NCBI GenBank assembly: GCA_947475895.1
Contig: CANJMF010000003.1
Span: 248,001 to 312,000 of the forward strand
DNA: 64,000 nucleotides
Direction: 5' to 3'
Source of the DNA: Fidelibacterota bacterium
GTDB lineage: Bacteria > Pseudomonadota > Alphaproteobacteria > Rhodospirillales > Rhodospirillaceae
The translations under genes and the position numbers were made by a program. This document shows, one piece after another, positions 52,534 to 61,442 of the stretch (position 1 is its first letter; each line of letters opens with the position of its first letter). The notes beneath the pieces are model-generated. The model worked only from the letters and a program-made list of their open reading frames with translations, searched no databases and was not told the origin of the DNA.

Positions 52534-54714
52534 TTATCTGATCAGGTCATTGAGGATGTCGAACAGCTGCTGCGTCGTGGAAATCACTTTCGCCGACGCG
52601 GCATAGCTTTGCTGAAAGATCAGCAGCTGTGACATTTCTTCATCGAGGTTCACGCCCGCGGACTCGGCTTGTTTAAGATCGAGTGAGTCCTTCAGGTCGC
52701 TTTCGACCTTAAAGCTCGCTTGCGCGGTCGCGGCCGATGTCGAGGCGCGCGAAACGATCGATCCGGCGTAATCCGCGAAAGTAACGTTGGTGCCGCTCAA
52801 CGAACCGGCGGCATGGAACGTCGCCGGGTTCGACATGAGCGCGGATAACTGTGACGCCACGGCGTTATCGCCGCTCGCCAGCAGGTATTTGCCGGTGAGG
52901 GGATCCAGCTGCAGTTGGCCGCGGCTGATGCGTGAGGAGTCATCGACCAGCGTTTGATTGACGGAAAGAGCCGCCGCTGCGCCGTTGTTGGAGTAATTCA
53001 GGCCGAGCGTATCTAATCCATTTGTGCCGCCAACCTGGGTTACGACCAGCTGCTCGCCGTTGGTCTGGCGGATGCGCAGGCGTTGGCCGCTGCCTTCAGG
53101 CACGACGTCGGCGCGGATGGTATCGCGCAAGGCCGTGTTGGCGTTGATCTTGTCGCGGATCGTTTCCAGCGTGTCGCCCGGATTGATCGTGACCGTGCCG
53201 CCGACAATCCCCGTGGGATTGCTGTCGTCGGAGAAATTGAGGTCCACGGCGCTCGGAATGCCGAGGGTGTAATTCTTCGGTTTGAACGATGAGTCCCACT
53301 GGGACAGCGTCTGGTTATTGACGAAGTAATCGTTCAGTCCAAGGAAGTTCGAGAAACCTTTGAACGCTTTGTCGCCTTGGCCATCGCCGTCAAGGTCGAT
53401 GGTGGCGGTGACGTCCGTCTGAGCACTGCCCTTGAGAGCCGTTTGCTCGTCCTTAAAAGCGATACCGATCGTGTCGGTGCCGAGATTGATTGCGAAATTG
53501 CCGTCCGAATTGACGGCTACCGTCGCGTTGACCAGTTGAGGATCTTGAGCTTGAAGCCACGTCTGCAAAGACGTCGCAAGGCTGTCAATCGTACCGCCAT
53601 TGGTGAAGTTGATTCCCGTCGGATCTAGGACGCGGCTTGACGTCAGCTCATTCCCATTGGCGTCGTACAGCACGACGTTCGGCTCAGCGCCCGTGAAGGT
53701 CACGGTTTGCGTCGAGGAACTCATGAAGGTGCGCGTACCCGTAACATTTGTCACAAGGGTCGGGAACGAGGTGCCGCGGTTGTGAACCAGGTTGACCTGA
53801 TCCTTCAAGCTCGACGCCAACTCGTCGATCTGCGCTTGCAGATCGGGCAGGGTGCTGTCGCGCATGTCGATCAGGCCCTTCAGTTTGCCCGATCGAATTG
53901 AGGTGGTGATGTCGCGAACGCCAGCGAAAATACCGTTAAAGTCCCCCCCGGCATATGAGCTGGTGGGTGAAACCTGCGACAAAGACACGTGGCTCATTTT
54001 CACAGGATCGCTATCGACCAGCGTCGTGCCGTCGCTCGTAAACACGGTGATCGAACCGTTTTGGTTCTTGAAGTAGCGAACGTCGATCAAGTCTGAAAGC
54101 TTGTTCAAAGCCAGATCGCGCTTGTCTTCCAAGTCTTCGGTCTGCTTGGCGGTGGCGGCATTGAACGAGATCGTGTCGTTCAATGATGCGATCGTGTTCA
54201 AGTAACTGTTGATGTCGTTCATGGCGCCGGAAATCTCGTTGTCGGCGTTCAAGCGCAGCGTTTGCACGGTGCGGGTCATGTTGGCCAGGCCGGCCGCGGT
54301 GTTCACACCGGCCTGCACGGCAGCCAATTGCTGCGAAACGGAATCCGGCGCTGTGGTCAGCGTCGTGAATTCCTGCTGCATCGCGTTGACTTGGTGCGAG
54401 ATCGAGCTGTTGCCGGCGGTCGTACCAAAGGTGTCCTGGATGCGGCGGTAGTAGGTGTTTGAGGTCGACAGCAAGCCGACAGCGCTGTGCTGCGAGCGCA
54501 TGTCTTTCAGCAGGTTCTGATCGACATTGTTGATGATGTCGCCCAGTTGCACGCCGGCGCCCTGACCCGCAAGAACGAGGGACTCCGGTTGGAAAACTTT
54601 GCGCGTATAGCCTTCGGTGTTGACGTTCGCGATGTTGTTCGAGATGACGTCAAGGCCGGCCTGGGCCGTGCTCAGGCCCGAGATCGCGCTGTTTAGTGCT
54701 AAGTTCAACGTCAT
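52534..54714 (-). CDS. flgK: FlgK, hook-filament junction protein
   Basis: FlgK (HAP1) sits between the hook and FlgL. The 726-residue protein begins NLALNSAISGLSTAQAGLDV then ISNNIANVNTEGYTRKVFQP, the rod/hook-family N-terminus, and ends NLDEEMSQLLIFQQSYAASA followed by KVISTTQQLFDILNDLI, the matching C-terminal helix. The middle is expanded relative to the enterobacterial protein (about 550 residues), with beta-rich repeats. It follows the FlgN-like chaperone gene by 28 bases. Confidence 0.95.
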   Translation of the reverse strand: MTLNLALNSAISGLSTAQAGLDVISNNIANVNTEGYTRKVFQPESLVLAGQGAGVQLGDIINNVDQNLLKDMRSQHSAVGLLSTSNTYYRRIQDTFGTTAGNSSISHQVNAMQQEFTTLTTAPDSVSQQLAAVQAGVNTAAGLANMTRTVQTLRLNADNEISGAMNDINSYLNTIASLNDTISFNAATAKQTEDLEDKRDLALNKLSDLIDVRYFKNQNGSITVFTSDGTTLVDSDPVKMSHVSLSQVSPTSSYAGGDFNGIFAGVRDITTSIRSGKLKGLIDMRDSTLPDLQAQIDELASSLKDQVNLVHNRGTSFPTLVTNVTGTRTFMSSSTQTVTFTGAEPNVVLYDANGNELTSSRVLDPTGINFTNGGTIDSLATSLQTWLQAQDPQLVNATVAVNSDGNFAINLGTDTIGIAFKDEQTALKGSAQTDVTATIDLDGDGQGDKAFKGFSNFLGLNDYFVNNQTLSQWDSSFKPKNYTLGIPSAVDLNFSDDSNPTGIVGGTVTINPGDTLETIRDKINANTALRDTIRADVVPEGSGQRLRIRQTNGEQLVVTQVGGTNGLDTLGLNYSNNGAAAALSVNQTLVDDSSRISRGQLQLDPLTGKYLLASGDNAVASQLSALMSNPATFHAAGSLSGTNVTFADYAGSIVSRASTSAATAQASFKVESDLKDSLDLKQAESAGVNLDEEMSQLLIFQQSYAASAKVISTTQQLFDILNDLIR

Positions 54715-54742
54715 AGTGCTCTACTCCTACCGCGACCGCGCA

Positions 54743-55324
54743 TCACGTCGTTTGATTGAAACTGACGGCGAGGCTGCGCTTCGTGACGGCGTACCCATTC
54801 AGTGCGCCACGGCGTGAATAAGCCGCGGCCTTTTCTTCCTGACGCTGACGGAGCGCATCCGTCACAGCCTTGAAGAACATATTGATCGACGAGATGTTGG
54901 CCTTCAGCAGACTGGCGTTCTCTTGCATAAGCTCACCAAGCCGCATGGCCGCTTGCGCAAGGGCTGCGCGGCGGGCCGGGTCGAGAGTCTTCAAACAGGC
55001 CGGATCACGGTGCACGGTATTCATGTGACCTTGATACAGCCGGGCAAGCTGTTCCTTGCGCTCGGTGAAGGCTTTAACTTCGTCGGCGCGATGGCGCTTC
55101 AGCGCTGCATTTTCCTTCGTCAGCAATTCGGTCAGCTGGCGCATGACCATGAACAGATCTTCGCCCTTCGGACGCGCTGGCGCCGAGGGCTGCGACCGTA
55201 CTGCAACGTTACTGGCCGTGACCGTACCTGGAACCGGACGCGCCGGCGCCGCAGCGCGCACCGGTGTCGAAAGACCGGGGCGCTGTTCGGGGCGGGCATT
55301 GGTGTCGCGGCGCAACATGTTCAT
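54743..55324 (-). CDS. flgN: FlgN-like export chaperone
   Basis: FlgN-family proteins chaperone FlgK and FlgL for export. The 193-residue product has a disordered Pro/Arg-rich N-terminus (about 1-55) and then a long helical domain with MRQLTELLTKENAALKRHRA and EVKAFTERKEQLARLYQGHM, the FlgN signature region. Its place between flgJ and flgK, its presumed client, strongly supports the call. The N-terminal extension is unusual for the family. Confidence 0.8.
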   Translation of the reverse strand: MNMLRRDTNARPEQRPGLSTPVRAAAPARPVPGTVTASNVAVRSQPSAPARPKGEDLFMVMRQLTELLTKENAALKRHRADEVKAFTERKEQLARLYQGHMNTVHRDPACLKTLDPARRAALAQAAMRLGELMQENASLLKANISSINMFFKAVTDALRQRQEEKAAAYSRRGALNGYAVTKRSLAVSFNQTT

Positions 55325-55353
55325 CAGATACGTCCTTTAGGTATCGGCGTTCA

Positions 55354-55827
55354 TCAACGACGGGCCGGCGCGATAACCGCGGCGGCTGCCGCGACACCCG
55401 AGCCGGTGACTTCAAGTGCCTCGGACGTCATCGCCACAGGCGCTTGCGGCGCAGCGGCGGCGGTGCGTTCTTCCTGGGCATGCAACATCGCCTTCATCAC
55501 GTTGTCCGCGATGCCGAGCTTGCCGCTCTTGGCGATTTGCTTGCCGTATTCCTGGTTCAGCATCGAGCGCCAGGTTTCTTCACCTGTGCCGCCGCCGAAT
55601 TGAGGGTCAACGTCGATACCAGCCATCATGTGCTCCATCATCTGACTGACGAAAAAGCCTTCGAATTGCTGCGCGGTTTCTTTCACTTTCTCCGGCGTCA
55701 CGCCGCCGTTAATTGCGGGCGCGCGGCGACCGGTGGCTTGCATAGCAGCGGCGCCTTGTGCCGCTTTCTTCTGCATTCCGAGCGCGTAGGCGTCTTGCGC
55801 GCCGCCAATGAGAGATGAAGCGTCCAT
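55354..55827 (-). CDS. flgJ: FlgJ-type rod-binding protein without muramidase domain
   Basis: A 157-residue protein matching the N-terminal rod-binding half of FlgJ (CheL group): VKETAQQFEGFFVSQMMEHM then GGGTGEETWRSMLNQEYGKQ and IAKSGKLGIADNVMKAML. It lacks the C-terminal peptidoglycan hydrolase domain of enterobacterial FlgJ, as is usual in alphaproteobacteria; a separate enzyme would be needed to open the wall. The C-terminus is an Ala-rich tail. Starts 4 bases after flgI. Confidence 0.88.
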   Translation of the reverse strand: MDASSLIGGAQDAYALGMQKKAAQGAAAMQATGRRAPAINGGVTPEKVKETAQQFEGFFVSQMMEHMMAGIDVDPQFGGGTGEETWRSMLNQEYGKQIAKSGKLGIADNVMKAMLHAQEERTAAAAPQAPVAMTSEALEVTGSGVAAAAAVIAPARR

Positions 55828-55831
55828 GGCG

Positions 55832-56995
55832 TTACATCACTTCCAGATCGGCTTGCATCGCGCCCGCAGCCTTGATGGCCTGCAGGATCGAGATCATGTC
55901 GCGCGGGCCGATGCCGAGCGAGTTAAGCCCGTTCACCAGTTCCTGCAGGCTGACGCCCGCGTTCACGACGGCCAAACGTTTGTCTTTATCTTCATCCACG
56001 GTGATTTCCGTGCGCGGAACGACGACGGTTTCACCTGTTTCGGAGAACGGCGCCGGCTGCGACACTTGCGGTGTTTCGGTGACTTTGATTGTCAGGTTGC
56101 CCTGCGCGATGGCGACAGTTGATATGCGGACGTCATCACCGATCACGATCACGCCGGTGTTTTCGTCGATGACGACGCGCGCCGGTGAATCAGGCTCGAC
56201 GCGCAGCTGTTCGATGTCGGTCATTAGATCGACAATGGTGCCCTTGTAAGCTTCGGGCAGGCGCACTTGCACGGTGCCTGCATCCAGCGGAACCGACGCC
56301 AAGGTACCCAGGAAAGCGTTCACCGCATCGGAGATCCGACGCGCCGTGGTGAAATCGGGATTCTTCAGGGCGACCTTCAGCGCCTTCAGCTTCATCAAGT
56401 TGAAGTCGATTTCGCGTTCGATCAATGCGCCATTAGGAATGCGGCCGGCCGTCGGCACGCCGCGCGTGATGGTGGCGCCGGCGCCTTGTGCGGTAAAGCC
56501 GCCGACTTGCAATTGTCCTTGAGCGACGGCCGAAACTTCACCATCGGCGGCGATCAGCGGGGTCACCATCAGAGTACCGCCCTGAAGGCTCTTCGCGTTG
56601 CCGAGCGAGCTGACGGAGACGTCGATGCGGCCACCGTTGCGCGCGAACGGCGGCAATGTGGCGGTGACGATAACGGCGGCGACGTTGTCTGTTTCGAGAC
56701 GGTCGTCGCGGGTGTTGATTCCAAGGCGCTCCAACATGCCGAGCAAGCTCTGCTTCGTGGCGCCGATTTTCTTCAAGTCATCGCCAGTTTTGTTGAGGCC
56801 GACGACAAGGCCGTAACCGACGAGTTGGTTGTCGCGAACGCTTTCAAAGCCCGCGATGTCCTTCACGCGCGAGGTGGCGTGGGCCGAGCTGGCCGTCAGC
56901 AACAGCGCGAACATCAACACGTGCGCGGCAATAAACCACAGCCGATTGACGATCGGCATCACGGCGGAACGGGGAGCGACGGTCAACAAACGCAT
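55832..56995 (-). CDS. flgI: FlgI, P-ring protein
   Basis: FlgI forms the periplasmic P-ring around the rod. The 387-residue precursor has a signal peptide (VNRLWFIAAHVLMFALLLTA, cleavage near AHA-TS), then RVKDIAGFESVRDNQLVGYG and LVVGLNKTGDD, the family start. The C-terminus carries VSLQELVNGLNSLGIGPRDM and ISILQAIKAAGAMQADLEVM. ATG at 56995 is chosen because GAGGAAG lies just upstream; ATG at 57007 is an alternative. A sigma-54 promoter lies about 83 bases upstream. Confidence 0.95.
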   Translation of the reverse strand: MRLLTVAPRSAVMPIVNRLWFIAAHVLMFALLLTASSAHATSRVKDIAGFESVRDNQLVGYGLVVGLNKTGDDLKKIGATKQSLLGMLERLGINTRDDRLETDNVAAVIVTATLPPFARNGGRIDVSVSSLGNAKSLQGGTLMVTPLIAADGEVSAVAQGQLQVGGFTAQGAGATITRGVPTAGRIPNGALIEREIDFNLMKLKALKVALKNPDFTTARRISDAVNAFLGTLASVPLDAGTVQVRLPEAYKGTIVDLMTDIEQLRVEPDSPARVVIDENTGVIVIGDDVRISTVAIAQGNLTIKVTETPQVSQPAPFSETGETVVVPRTEITVDEDKDKRLAVVNAGVSLQELVNGLNSLGIGPRDMISILQAIKAAGAMQADLEVM

Positions 56996-57077
56996 GATCT
57001 TCCTCATCTTGTCAGTGCGGCCCGGACGGCTTCGACACGGTTTTTGGGCGCACACATAGTCATCCGCAGCATCTCAA

Positions 57078-57093
57078 TGCGAAAAGCATGCCA
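57078..57093 (-). promoter_or_regulatory. Sigma-54 promoter of the flgI-flgJ-flgN-flgK-flgL operon
   Basis: On the minus strand TGGCATG-CTTT-TCGCA matches TGGCACG-N4-TTGCA with two changes and the right GG to GC distance of 12 bases. An ftr-like site lies about 95-110 bases upstream, the same geometry as at fliK. Confidence 0.7.
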
Positions 57094-57185
57094 CGGGAAA
57101 ATGGCCAATAAGATATTGATTAATATGAGTATTTTGGCCGTCAAAAGGGGCGGTTACACGCTTTCCGGCAGAAGCCGCCGGGCGG

Positions 57186-57204
57186 GTCGGCAATTCTTAC
57201 CCGG
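57186..57204. promoter_or_regulatory. ftr-like site in the flgI-fliX divergent region
   Basis: GTCGGCAA-TTC-TTACCCGG matches the fliK palindrome arms at six of eight positions on each side. It is shared by the divergent genes; it could serve as FlbD enhancer for the flgI promoter and lie over the fliX start region. Confidence 0.5.
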
Positions 57205-57231
57205 TTGCATCATGGAGGAGCGTGGAGGAGG

Positions 57232-57762
57232 ATGAAGCTCAAGGCACAGCAAGGCCTTAGCGCCCTGCATCCCGTGTCCGCAGCCAAAAGGTCTGGTCCC
57301 GCTGTGAAGGTTGAAGGCTCTAAATCCACATCCTCTGTCCGCGCCGCCGGCAAGGCCGGTAAAACGGCTAAAACTGGTGCGTCGGGTGATTTCGCTGCCG
57401 AGGTCGATCGCGTTTCCGGTGCTGACGAAGCATCGACCGCGGAGGGCCTGGAGCAGGTGGGCGGCGTTCTCAATGTGGGCGGCATCCTTGCGGCGCAATC
57501 CGCCGAAGAGGGAACCGGTACGCCGGACTACAGCGAACGCAAGCGCCGTGCTCAGCGCGGTGCCGACATATTGGATCGCCTTGAGGACGTCCGCCGCGGA
57601 TTGCTGGCGGGATCCATCCCTAAAGACCAACTGGCCAATCTCGCGCACAGCATGCGTGAAAAACGCGAGCGCGGCGCCGATCCGGTCATTTCGCGTTTGC
57701 TTGATGAGATCGAACTGCGTGCAGAAGTCGAACTCGCGAAGCTCAGCCGGCGGCTGGCTTAA
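57232..57762 (+). CDS. fliX: FliX, flagellar assembly regulator
   Basis: FliX is an alphaproteobacterial regulator that, in Caulobacter, controls FlbD activity in response to early flagellar assembly. The product (176 residues from ATG 57232) has a low-complexity N-terminus and the conserved C-terminal half RRAQRGADILDRLEDVRRGL then IPKDQLANLAHSMREKRERG and ISRLLDEIELRAEVELAKLS. GGAGGAGG lies right before the ATG. It is divergent from flgI and followed by dksA, as in Caulobacter. Its regulatory partner flbD is at 4315-5652. Confidence 0.92.
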   Translation: MKLKAQQGLSALHPVSAAKRSGPAVKVEGSKSTSSVRAAGKAGKTAKTGASGDFAAEVDRVSGADEASTAEGLEQVGGVLNVGGILAAQSAEEGTGTPDYSERKRRAQRGADILDRLEDVRRGLLAGSIPKDQLANLAHSMREKRERGADPVISRLLDEIELRAEVELAKLSRRLA

Positions 57763-57948
57763 CCCACATATCTCGGGCTTTTCGCATCCACTGATCTATC
57801 GCCGCGTACGCGAATGCTGTCGCGATTCCGCGATGCGGCCGCCCAAGACTGTAAAAATTTAATATAAATCAATACGATAGGCGGGCTTGCGGATTGCCAT
57901 GGGCAAACCATATAGTCCCGCGCCATTGCGTACAGGATAGGACGTCTC

Positions 57949-58371
57949 ATGGGTATGACGAACACGGTTCCGCCGGATTACCGGCCCACAGAAAAGGAAC
58001 CGTTCATGAATCCGAAGCAGCAAGAATACTTCCGCCGCAAACTGAAGACCTGGCGCGCTGAATTGCTCAAGGAATCCGAAGAGACCCTCGAGAGTTTGCA
58101 AGAAGGCGGGCTGCAAGAACCCGACCTTGCCGACCGCGCGTCTGCGGAAATGGAAAAGGCGCTCGAGCTGCGCACACGTGACCGCGCGCGCAAACTCATC
58201 GCCAAAATCGATGCGGCGATTCAGCGCATTGAAGACGGGTCCTACGGTTACTGCGAGGAAACCGGCGAGCCTATTAGCTTGAAGCGCCTCGAAGCGCGGC
58301 CGATCGCGACCTTAAGCGTCGAAGCTCAGGAACGCCACGAACGCATGGAACGGACCCACCGCTCCGACTAA
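57949..58371 (+). CDS. dksA: DksA-type RNA polymerase regulator
   Basis: DksA binds the RNA polymerase secondary channel and, with ppGpp, controls stable-RNA and amino-acid promoters. The 140-residue protein has a coiled-coil arm (YFRRKLKTWRAELLKESEET, ADRASAEMEKALELRTRDRA) and a C-terminal finger YGYCEETGEPISLKRLEARP. Only one of the four usual zinc cysteines is kept, which is normal for many alphaproteobacterial DksAs. The downstream position to fliX is conserved in other alphaproteobacteria. Confidence 0.93.
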   Translation: MGMTNTVPPDYRPTEKEPFMNPKQQEYFRRKLKTWRAELLKESEETLESLQEGGLQEPDLADRASAEMEKALELRTRDRARKLIAKIDAAIQRIEDGSYGYCEETGEPISLKRLEARPIATLSVEAQERHERMERTHRSD

Positions 58372-58463
58372 AACCCGGCGGTCTGCAGCGCGTATTTCTC
58401 TGAGACCTATCGTTATCTCTCCGCTATCATGCCCTTGGTTGTTGAATTAGGGGGAGGAAAGTC

Positions 58464-59801
58464 ATGGTGTCGACCACCGTATCGCCGTTGGCGCGTTTGT
58501 TGAAAACAGTCGCCAAGGTCGAGCCACACGAAGTGAAAGCCGTCATGGTTTCCTTCGTCTATTTTCTTGCATTGATGTTCGCTTATTTCGTCGTTCGTCC
58601 TGTGCGTGACGCAATGGGCACGGTTTACGGCGTCGATCATCTTCAAGAGCTGTTCACCGGCACGTTCATTGTGAGTTTTGTCGTCGCGCCGATTTACGCT
58701 TTTTTTGCGTCGCGCATTAAACTCTCAAAATTCCTGCCCTGGGTTTATGGCTTTATCGCCGTCACGATGGTCGTGTTCTTCGCGCTGTTTGAAACGGTCG
58801 AACAGGACCAGGACCGCATGATTGCCGCGGTCTTCTATGTGTGGGTAAGCACATTCAACCTGCTGACGATCTCCGTGTTCTGGAGCTTCATGGCTGATAC
58901 TTTTTCGGCAACGCAGGCAAAGCGGCTGTTCGGCTTTATAGCTGCCGGCGGCACGGTCGGTACGATTGCGGGCCCGGCGCTTGGCGCACTCTTCGTGAAG
59001 GCCGTTGGAACCAATACGCTGATGTTGATCTCGGCGGCCGGCTTTGTGCTGACCGCATTGCTTGTGAATGTGCTCGAACGCGAAAAGCAAAAACTCATGG
59101 TAGCGGCGGGTGCGGAAGGCCAAAAGACCAGCCTGGATCGCAAGCTTGGCGGCAACCCCTTCGCGGGTTTTGCTGTGCTATTTCGTTCGCGCTATCTCTT
59201 GATGATCGCGCTTTTCATTCTTGCGATGACGACGATCTCGACCGTGATTTACTTCCAGCTCGGGCAAGCGATTTCGAAAGCTTTCGAATCGCGCGAGGCG
59301 CGCACGCAGGCTTATGCATTGATTGACTTGGCCACCAATAGCATCACGGTTCTGGTGCAACTGCTGGCAACTGGGCGGTTGATCCAGCGATTTGGCGTTA
59401 CCGCAGGCTTGTTGCTAAATCCCGTCATCATGGTCTTGGCATTTTTGGCGGTGGTGATTTCGCCGGTTCTTATGGTGTTGGGCACGATCCAAGTCGTGCG
59501 CCGCTTTGCCGAATACGCGGTCGCGAAACCGAGCCGCGAGATGTTGTTCACGGTGGTGGATCAGGAGAGTAAGTACAAAGCAAAGAATGTCATTGATACG
59601 GTCGTGTATCGTTTCGGCGACGTGACGTCGGCCTGGTTAAGCGCTGCGATTCTTCCGTTTGGTATTACGGGACTGGCGATTGCCGGAATCGTCATTTCGG
59701 CGATCTGGTTCCCCATCGCATTCGCGCTCGGGCGCAAATATGAGAATGTTCGAGATGGCGTGAGTACTGATGTTGCGGTGAACACGACGGCCCCGGTTTA
59801 A
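58464..59801 (+). CDS. Membrane transporter of the NTP/NDP-exchange (MFS-like) type
   Basis: A 445-residue protein with about twelve membrane segments, the first at about 28-48 (VSFVYFLALMFAYFVVRPVR). The motif VRPVRDAMGTVYGV and the region SREMLFTVVDQESKYKAKNV IDT (split here) recall bacterial NTP/NDP-exchange or Tlc-like transporters. Bacterial members of this group lie outside obligate intracellular species too and mostly have unknown substrates. No transport substrate is claimed. It is followed by a strong bidirectional terminator. Confidence 0.75.
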   Translation: MVSTTVSPLARLLKTVAKVEPHEVKAVMVSFVYFLALMFAYFVVRPVRDAMGTVYGVDHLQELFTGTFIVSFVVAPIYAFFASRIKLSKFLPWVYGFIAVTMVVFFALFETVEQDQDRMIAAVFYVWVSTFNLLTISVFWSFMADTFSATQAKRLFGFIAAGGTVGTIAGPALGALFVKAVGTNTLMLISAAGFVLTALLVNVLEREKQKLMVAAGAEGQKTSLDRKLGGNPFAGFAVLFRSRYLLMIALFILAMTTISTVIYFQLGQAISKAFESREARTQAYALIDLATNSITVLVQLLATGRLIQRFGVTAGLLLNPVIMVLAFLAVVISPVLMVLGTIQVVRRFAEYAVAKPSREMLFTVVDQESKYKAKNVIDTVVYRFGDVTSAWLSAAILPFGITGLAIAGIVISAIWFPIAFALGRKYENVRDGVSTDVAVNTTAPV

Positions 59802-59818
59802 GGGCGGCCTTAAAAGCA

Positions 59819-59848
59819 AAAACGCCGCCTCGTGAGAGGCGGCGTTTT
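59819..59848. terminator. Bidirectional terminator between the transporter and the FlaF-like gene
   Basis: AAAACGCCGCCTC and GAGGCGGCGTTTT form a perfect 13-bp stem with loop GTGA. T-rich sequence follows on the plus strand (TTTTCTTT) and a shorter T-run on the minus strand, so it serves both convergent genes. Confidence 0.93.
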
Positions 59849-59881
59849 CTTTATTCGGTGTGACTCGCGAGGCGTTCCGTT

Positions 59882-60232
59882 TTAGCGGCTGCGCTTGTCG
59901 AGAAGGCCTTCGGAGATCTGCAGGTTGGTGTTCGCCAAGGCTTCGATCGTCTTGACGTTGGCACCGTTGTGCATTTCGAAAGTCTTCTGAGCGACAAAGC
60001 TCGACAGGCGGATCAGATTGTCTTTGATCGCCATCGGCAGCGGGTTTTCAGCTGAGGAAACCAGGGTGCGGATACCGACCCACAGTTTCAAATTCCGATC
60101 CAAGGCAGCGGCGAGGCGCTTTTCATCCTTGGATTCAAACGAACGCGAGATTTCCAGGGCTGCCTGGGTCAACGCGAGTGCATCTTCCTCGAAGACTGTG
60201 AGGGTAGATGGCGCAGTGCTCATCATGTTCAT
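59882..60232 (-). CDS. Second FlaF-family protein
   Basis: A 116-residue protein that aligns with the FlaF at 44281 over its core. Shared features are the LW pair (RNLKLWVGIRTLVSSAENPL against FNHLLWTIIQADLTEPDNQL), L-P-x-x-I-K-x-N, L-S-x-F-V-x-(K/Q), and a final LxNxNLxxxGL helix. It lacks the Pro-rich tail of the first FlaF and has no flbT partner. It stands alone between two terminators, so it is transcribed separately. Its role may be regulation of particular flagellins. Confidence 0.8.
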   Translation of the reverse strand: MNMMSTAPSTLTVFEEDALALTQAALEISRSFESKDEKRLAAALDRNLKLWVGIRTLVSSAENPLPMAIKDNLIRLSSFVAQKTFEMHNGANVKTIEALANTNLQISEGLLDKRSR

Positions 60233-60672
60233 CCGTTTATTCCCCTTGCTAGATCACACCGAGGCCCGTGAAGGCCAAACAACAAACACTTCTATGGTTG
60301 TGATTCATGCCCCCGATTGGTTAATAAAACGTTTTAACTTTTGTCTTTTTCGCGTCGGTTTTCGTGCACGGAATCACCCGCTAAATCTCCAAAAAATGAT
60401 GCATTTTCAACCCATTATAAATTCTCCAGCCCTCTCATTAACGCCGCGTTGACGACGCTGGGGCGGGGTTCGAAATGCAGATTCGTGAAAAAAAAAGCCG
60501 GCGATCATGAGATCGCCGGCTGAGGTTACTTCTGGCGCCGCTAAAGGCCATGGATGCGGCAGGAATGGTGAGGGAGGGACTACGTTTCGAAACCGTCTTC
60601 CGTCTGTCACCACGCCTCAACAGAAGGCGTGATCTTCGGCGCAGCGCGCGATGCGTGCGGCGCCGAAGTCAA
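60233..60672 (-). other. Intergenic region between flgH and the FlaF-like gene
   Basis: No gene was seen over about 440 bases. It holds the flgH terminator (60488-60521) and, nearer the FlaF-like gene, an AT-rich stretch with palindrome AAAACGTTTT at 60326-60335 about 95 bases before its ATG, possibly part of its promoter. The segment 60522-60672 shows no recognisable element. Confidence 0.6.
60488..60521 (-). terminator. Rho-independent terminator of the flgF-flgG-flgA-flgH operon
   Basis: On the minus strand AGCCGGCGATC (60521-60511) pairs with GATCGCCGGCT (60506-60496) around loop TCAT, followed by a run of at least eight T. It lies about 150 bases past the flgH stop. Confidence 0.92.
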
Positions 60673-61401
60673 CTAAAACGGAAAGATGATATCGAAGATT
60701 TGCTGGCCGTAACGGGGCTGCTGAACATCCGAGATGGTGCCGCGGCCGCCGTAGGAGATGCGCGCTTCCGCGATCTTGTCCCAGGAGATGGTGTTGTCTG
60801 ATTTGATGTCTTCCGGGCGAATGACGCCGGCGACCTGAAGTTCGCGCAAATCGCCGTTCACGCGCACTTCCTGACGACCCGAAAGGGCCAAGTTGCCGTT
60901 CGGCAGAATCTGAAGGACGACGGCGGCGAGGCGGATGTTGATGCTTTCAGAGCGGTCGACACTGCCTTTGCCGTCGAAGGTGCTATCTGCCGTACCGGCA
61001 GCCTGTGGGTTGGCGGCTTCGATGCCGCCGACGCCCATGAAGTTGGTGATGGCAGCGTTTTCGCTGCTGGCGCGCGAGCGTGAGGTTGCCGCCGACAGTT
61101 GCGCCCGCTCGTTTTGAATGTTGACGACGACCGTGAGAACGTCGCCGACCTGTTTTGCGCGTTGGTCTTTGAAGAAGGCGCGTGCGCCTGGACGCCACAG
61201 GGAGTTGGCAGCGGGTTCCAGGATCAACGGAGTCGGCATTGGCATGCTGACCGGACGGTAGTCCTTATTCTGAGTGGGGTTCTGCACAGGAGTCATGACC
61301 GGCGGTTCGCCGATGCGCGACAGACGCTCGGCTGCGCTGCAGCCCGTGAGGGCGGTCGCGGCCAAGAGGCAAACGGCGATCTGGGCGAAAGAGCGTTTCA
61401 T
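60673..61401 (-). CDS. flgH: FlgH, L-ring lipoprotein
   Basis: FlgH forms the outer-membrane L-ring. The 242-residue precursor has a lipoprotein signal with lipobox LTGC (MKRSFAQIAVCLLAATALTG then C). The FlgH core includes LWRPGARAFFKDQRAKQVGD, VLTVVVNIQNERAQLSAATS and VLQILPNGNLALSGRQEVRV, ending RYGQQIFDIIFPF. ATG at 61401 is preferred because it starts the signal; an upstream ATG at 61422 is less likely. Last gene of the operon. Confidence 0.95.
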   Translation of the reverse strand: MKRSFAQIAVCLLAATALTGCSAAERLSRIGEPPVMTPVQNPTQNKDYRPVSMPMPTPLILEPAANSLWRPGARAFFKDQRAKQVGDVLTVVVNIQNERAQLSAATSRSRASSENAAITNFMGVGGIEAANPQAAGTADSTFDGKGSVDRSESINIRLAAVVLQILPNGNLALSGRQEVRVNGDLRELQVAGVIRPEDIKSDNTISWDKIAEARISYGGRGTISDVQQPRYGQQIFDIIFPF

Positions 61402-61442
61402 GACGGATGTCCCTTTATACATATCGAATGTCCTTGGTCGGC

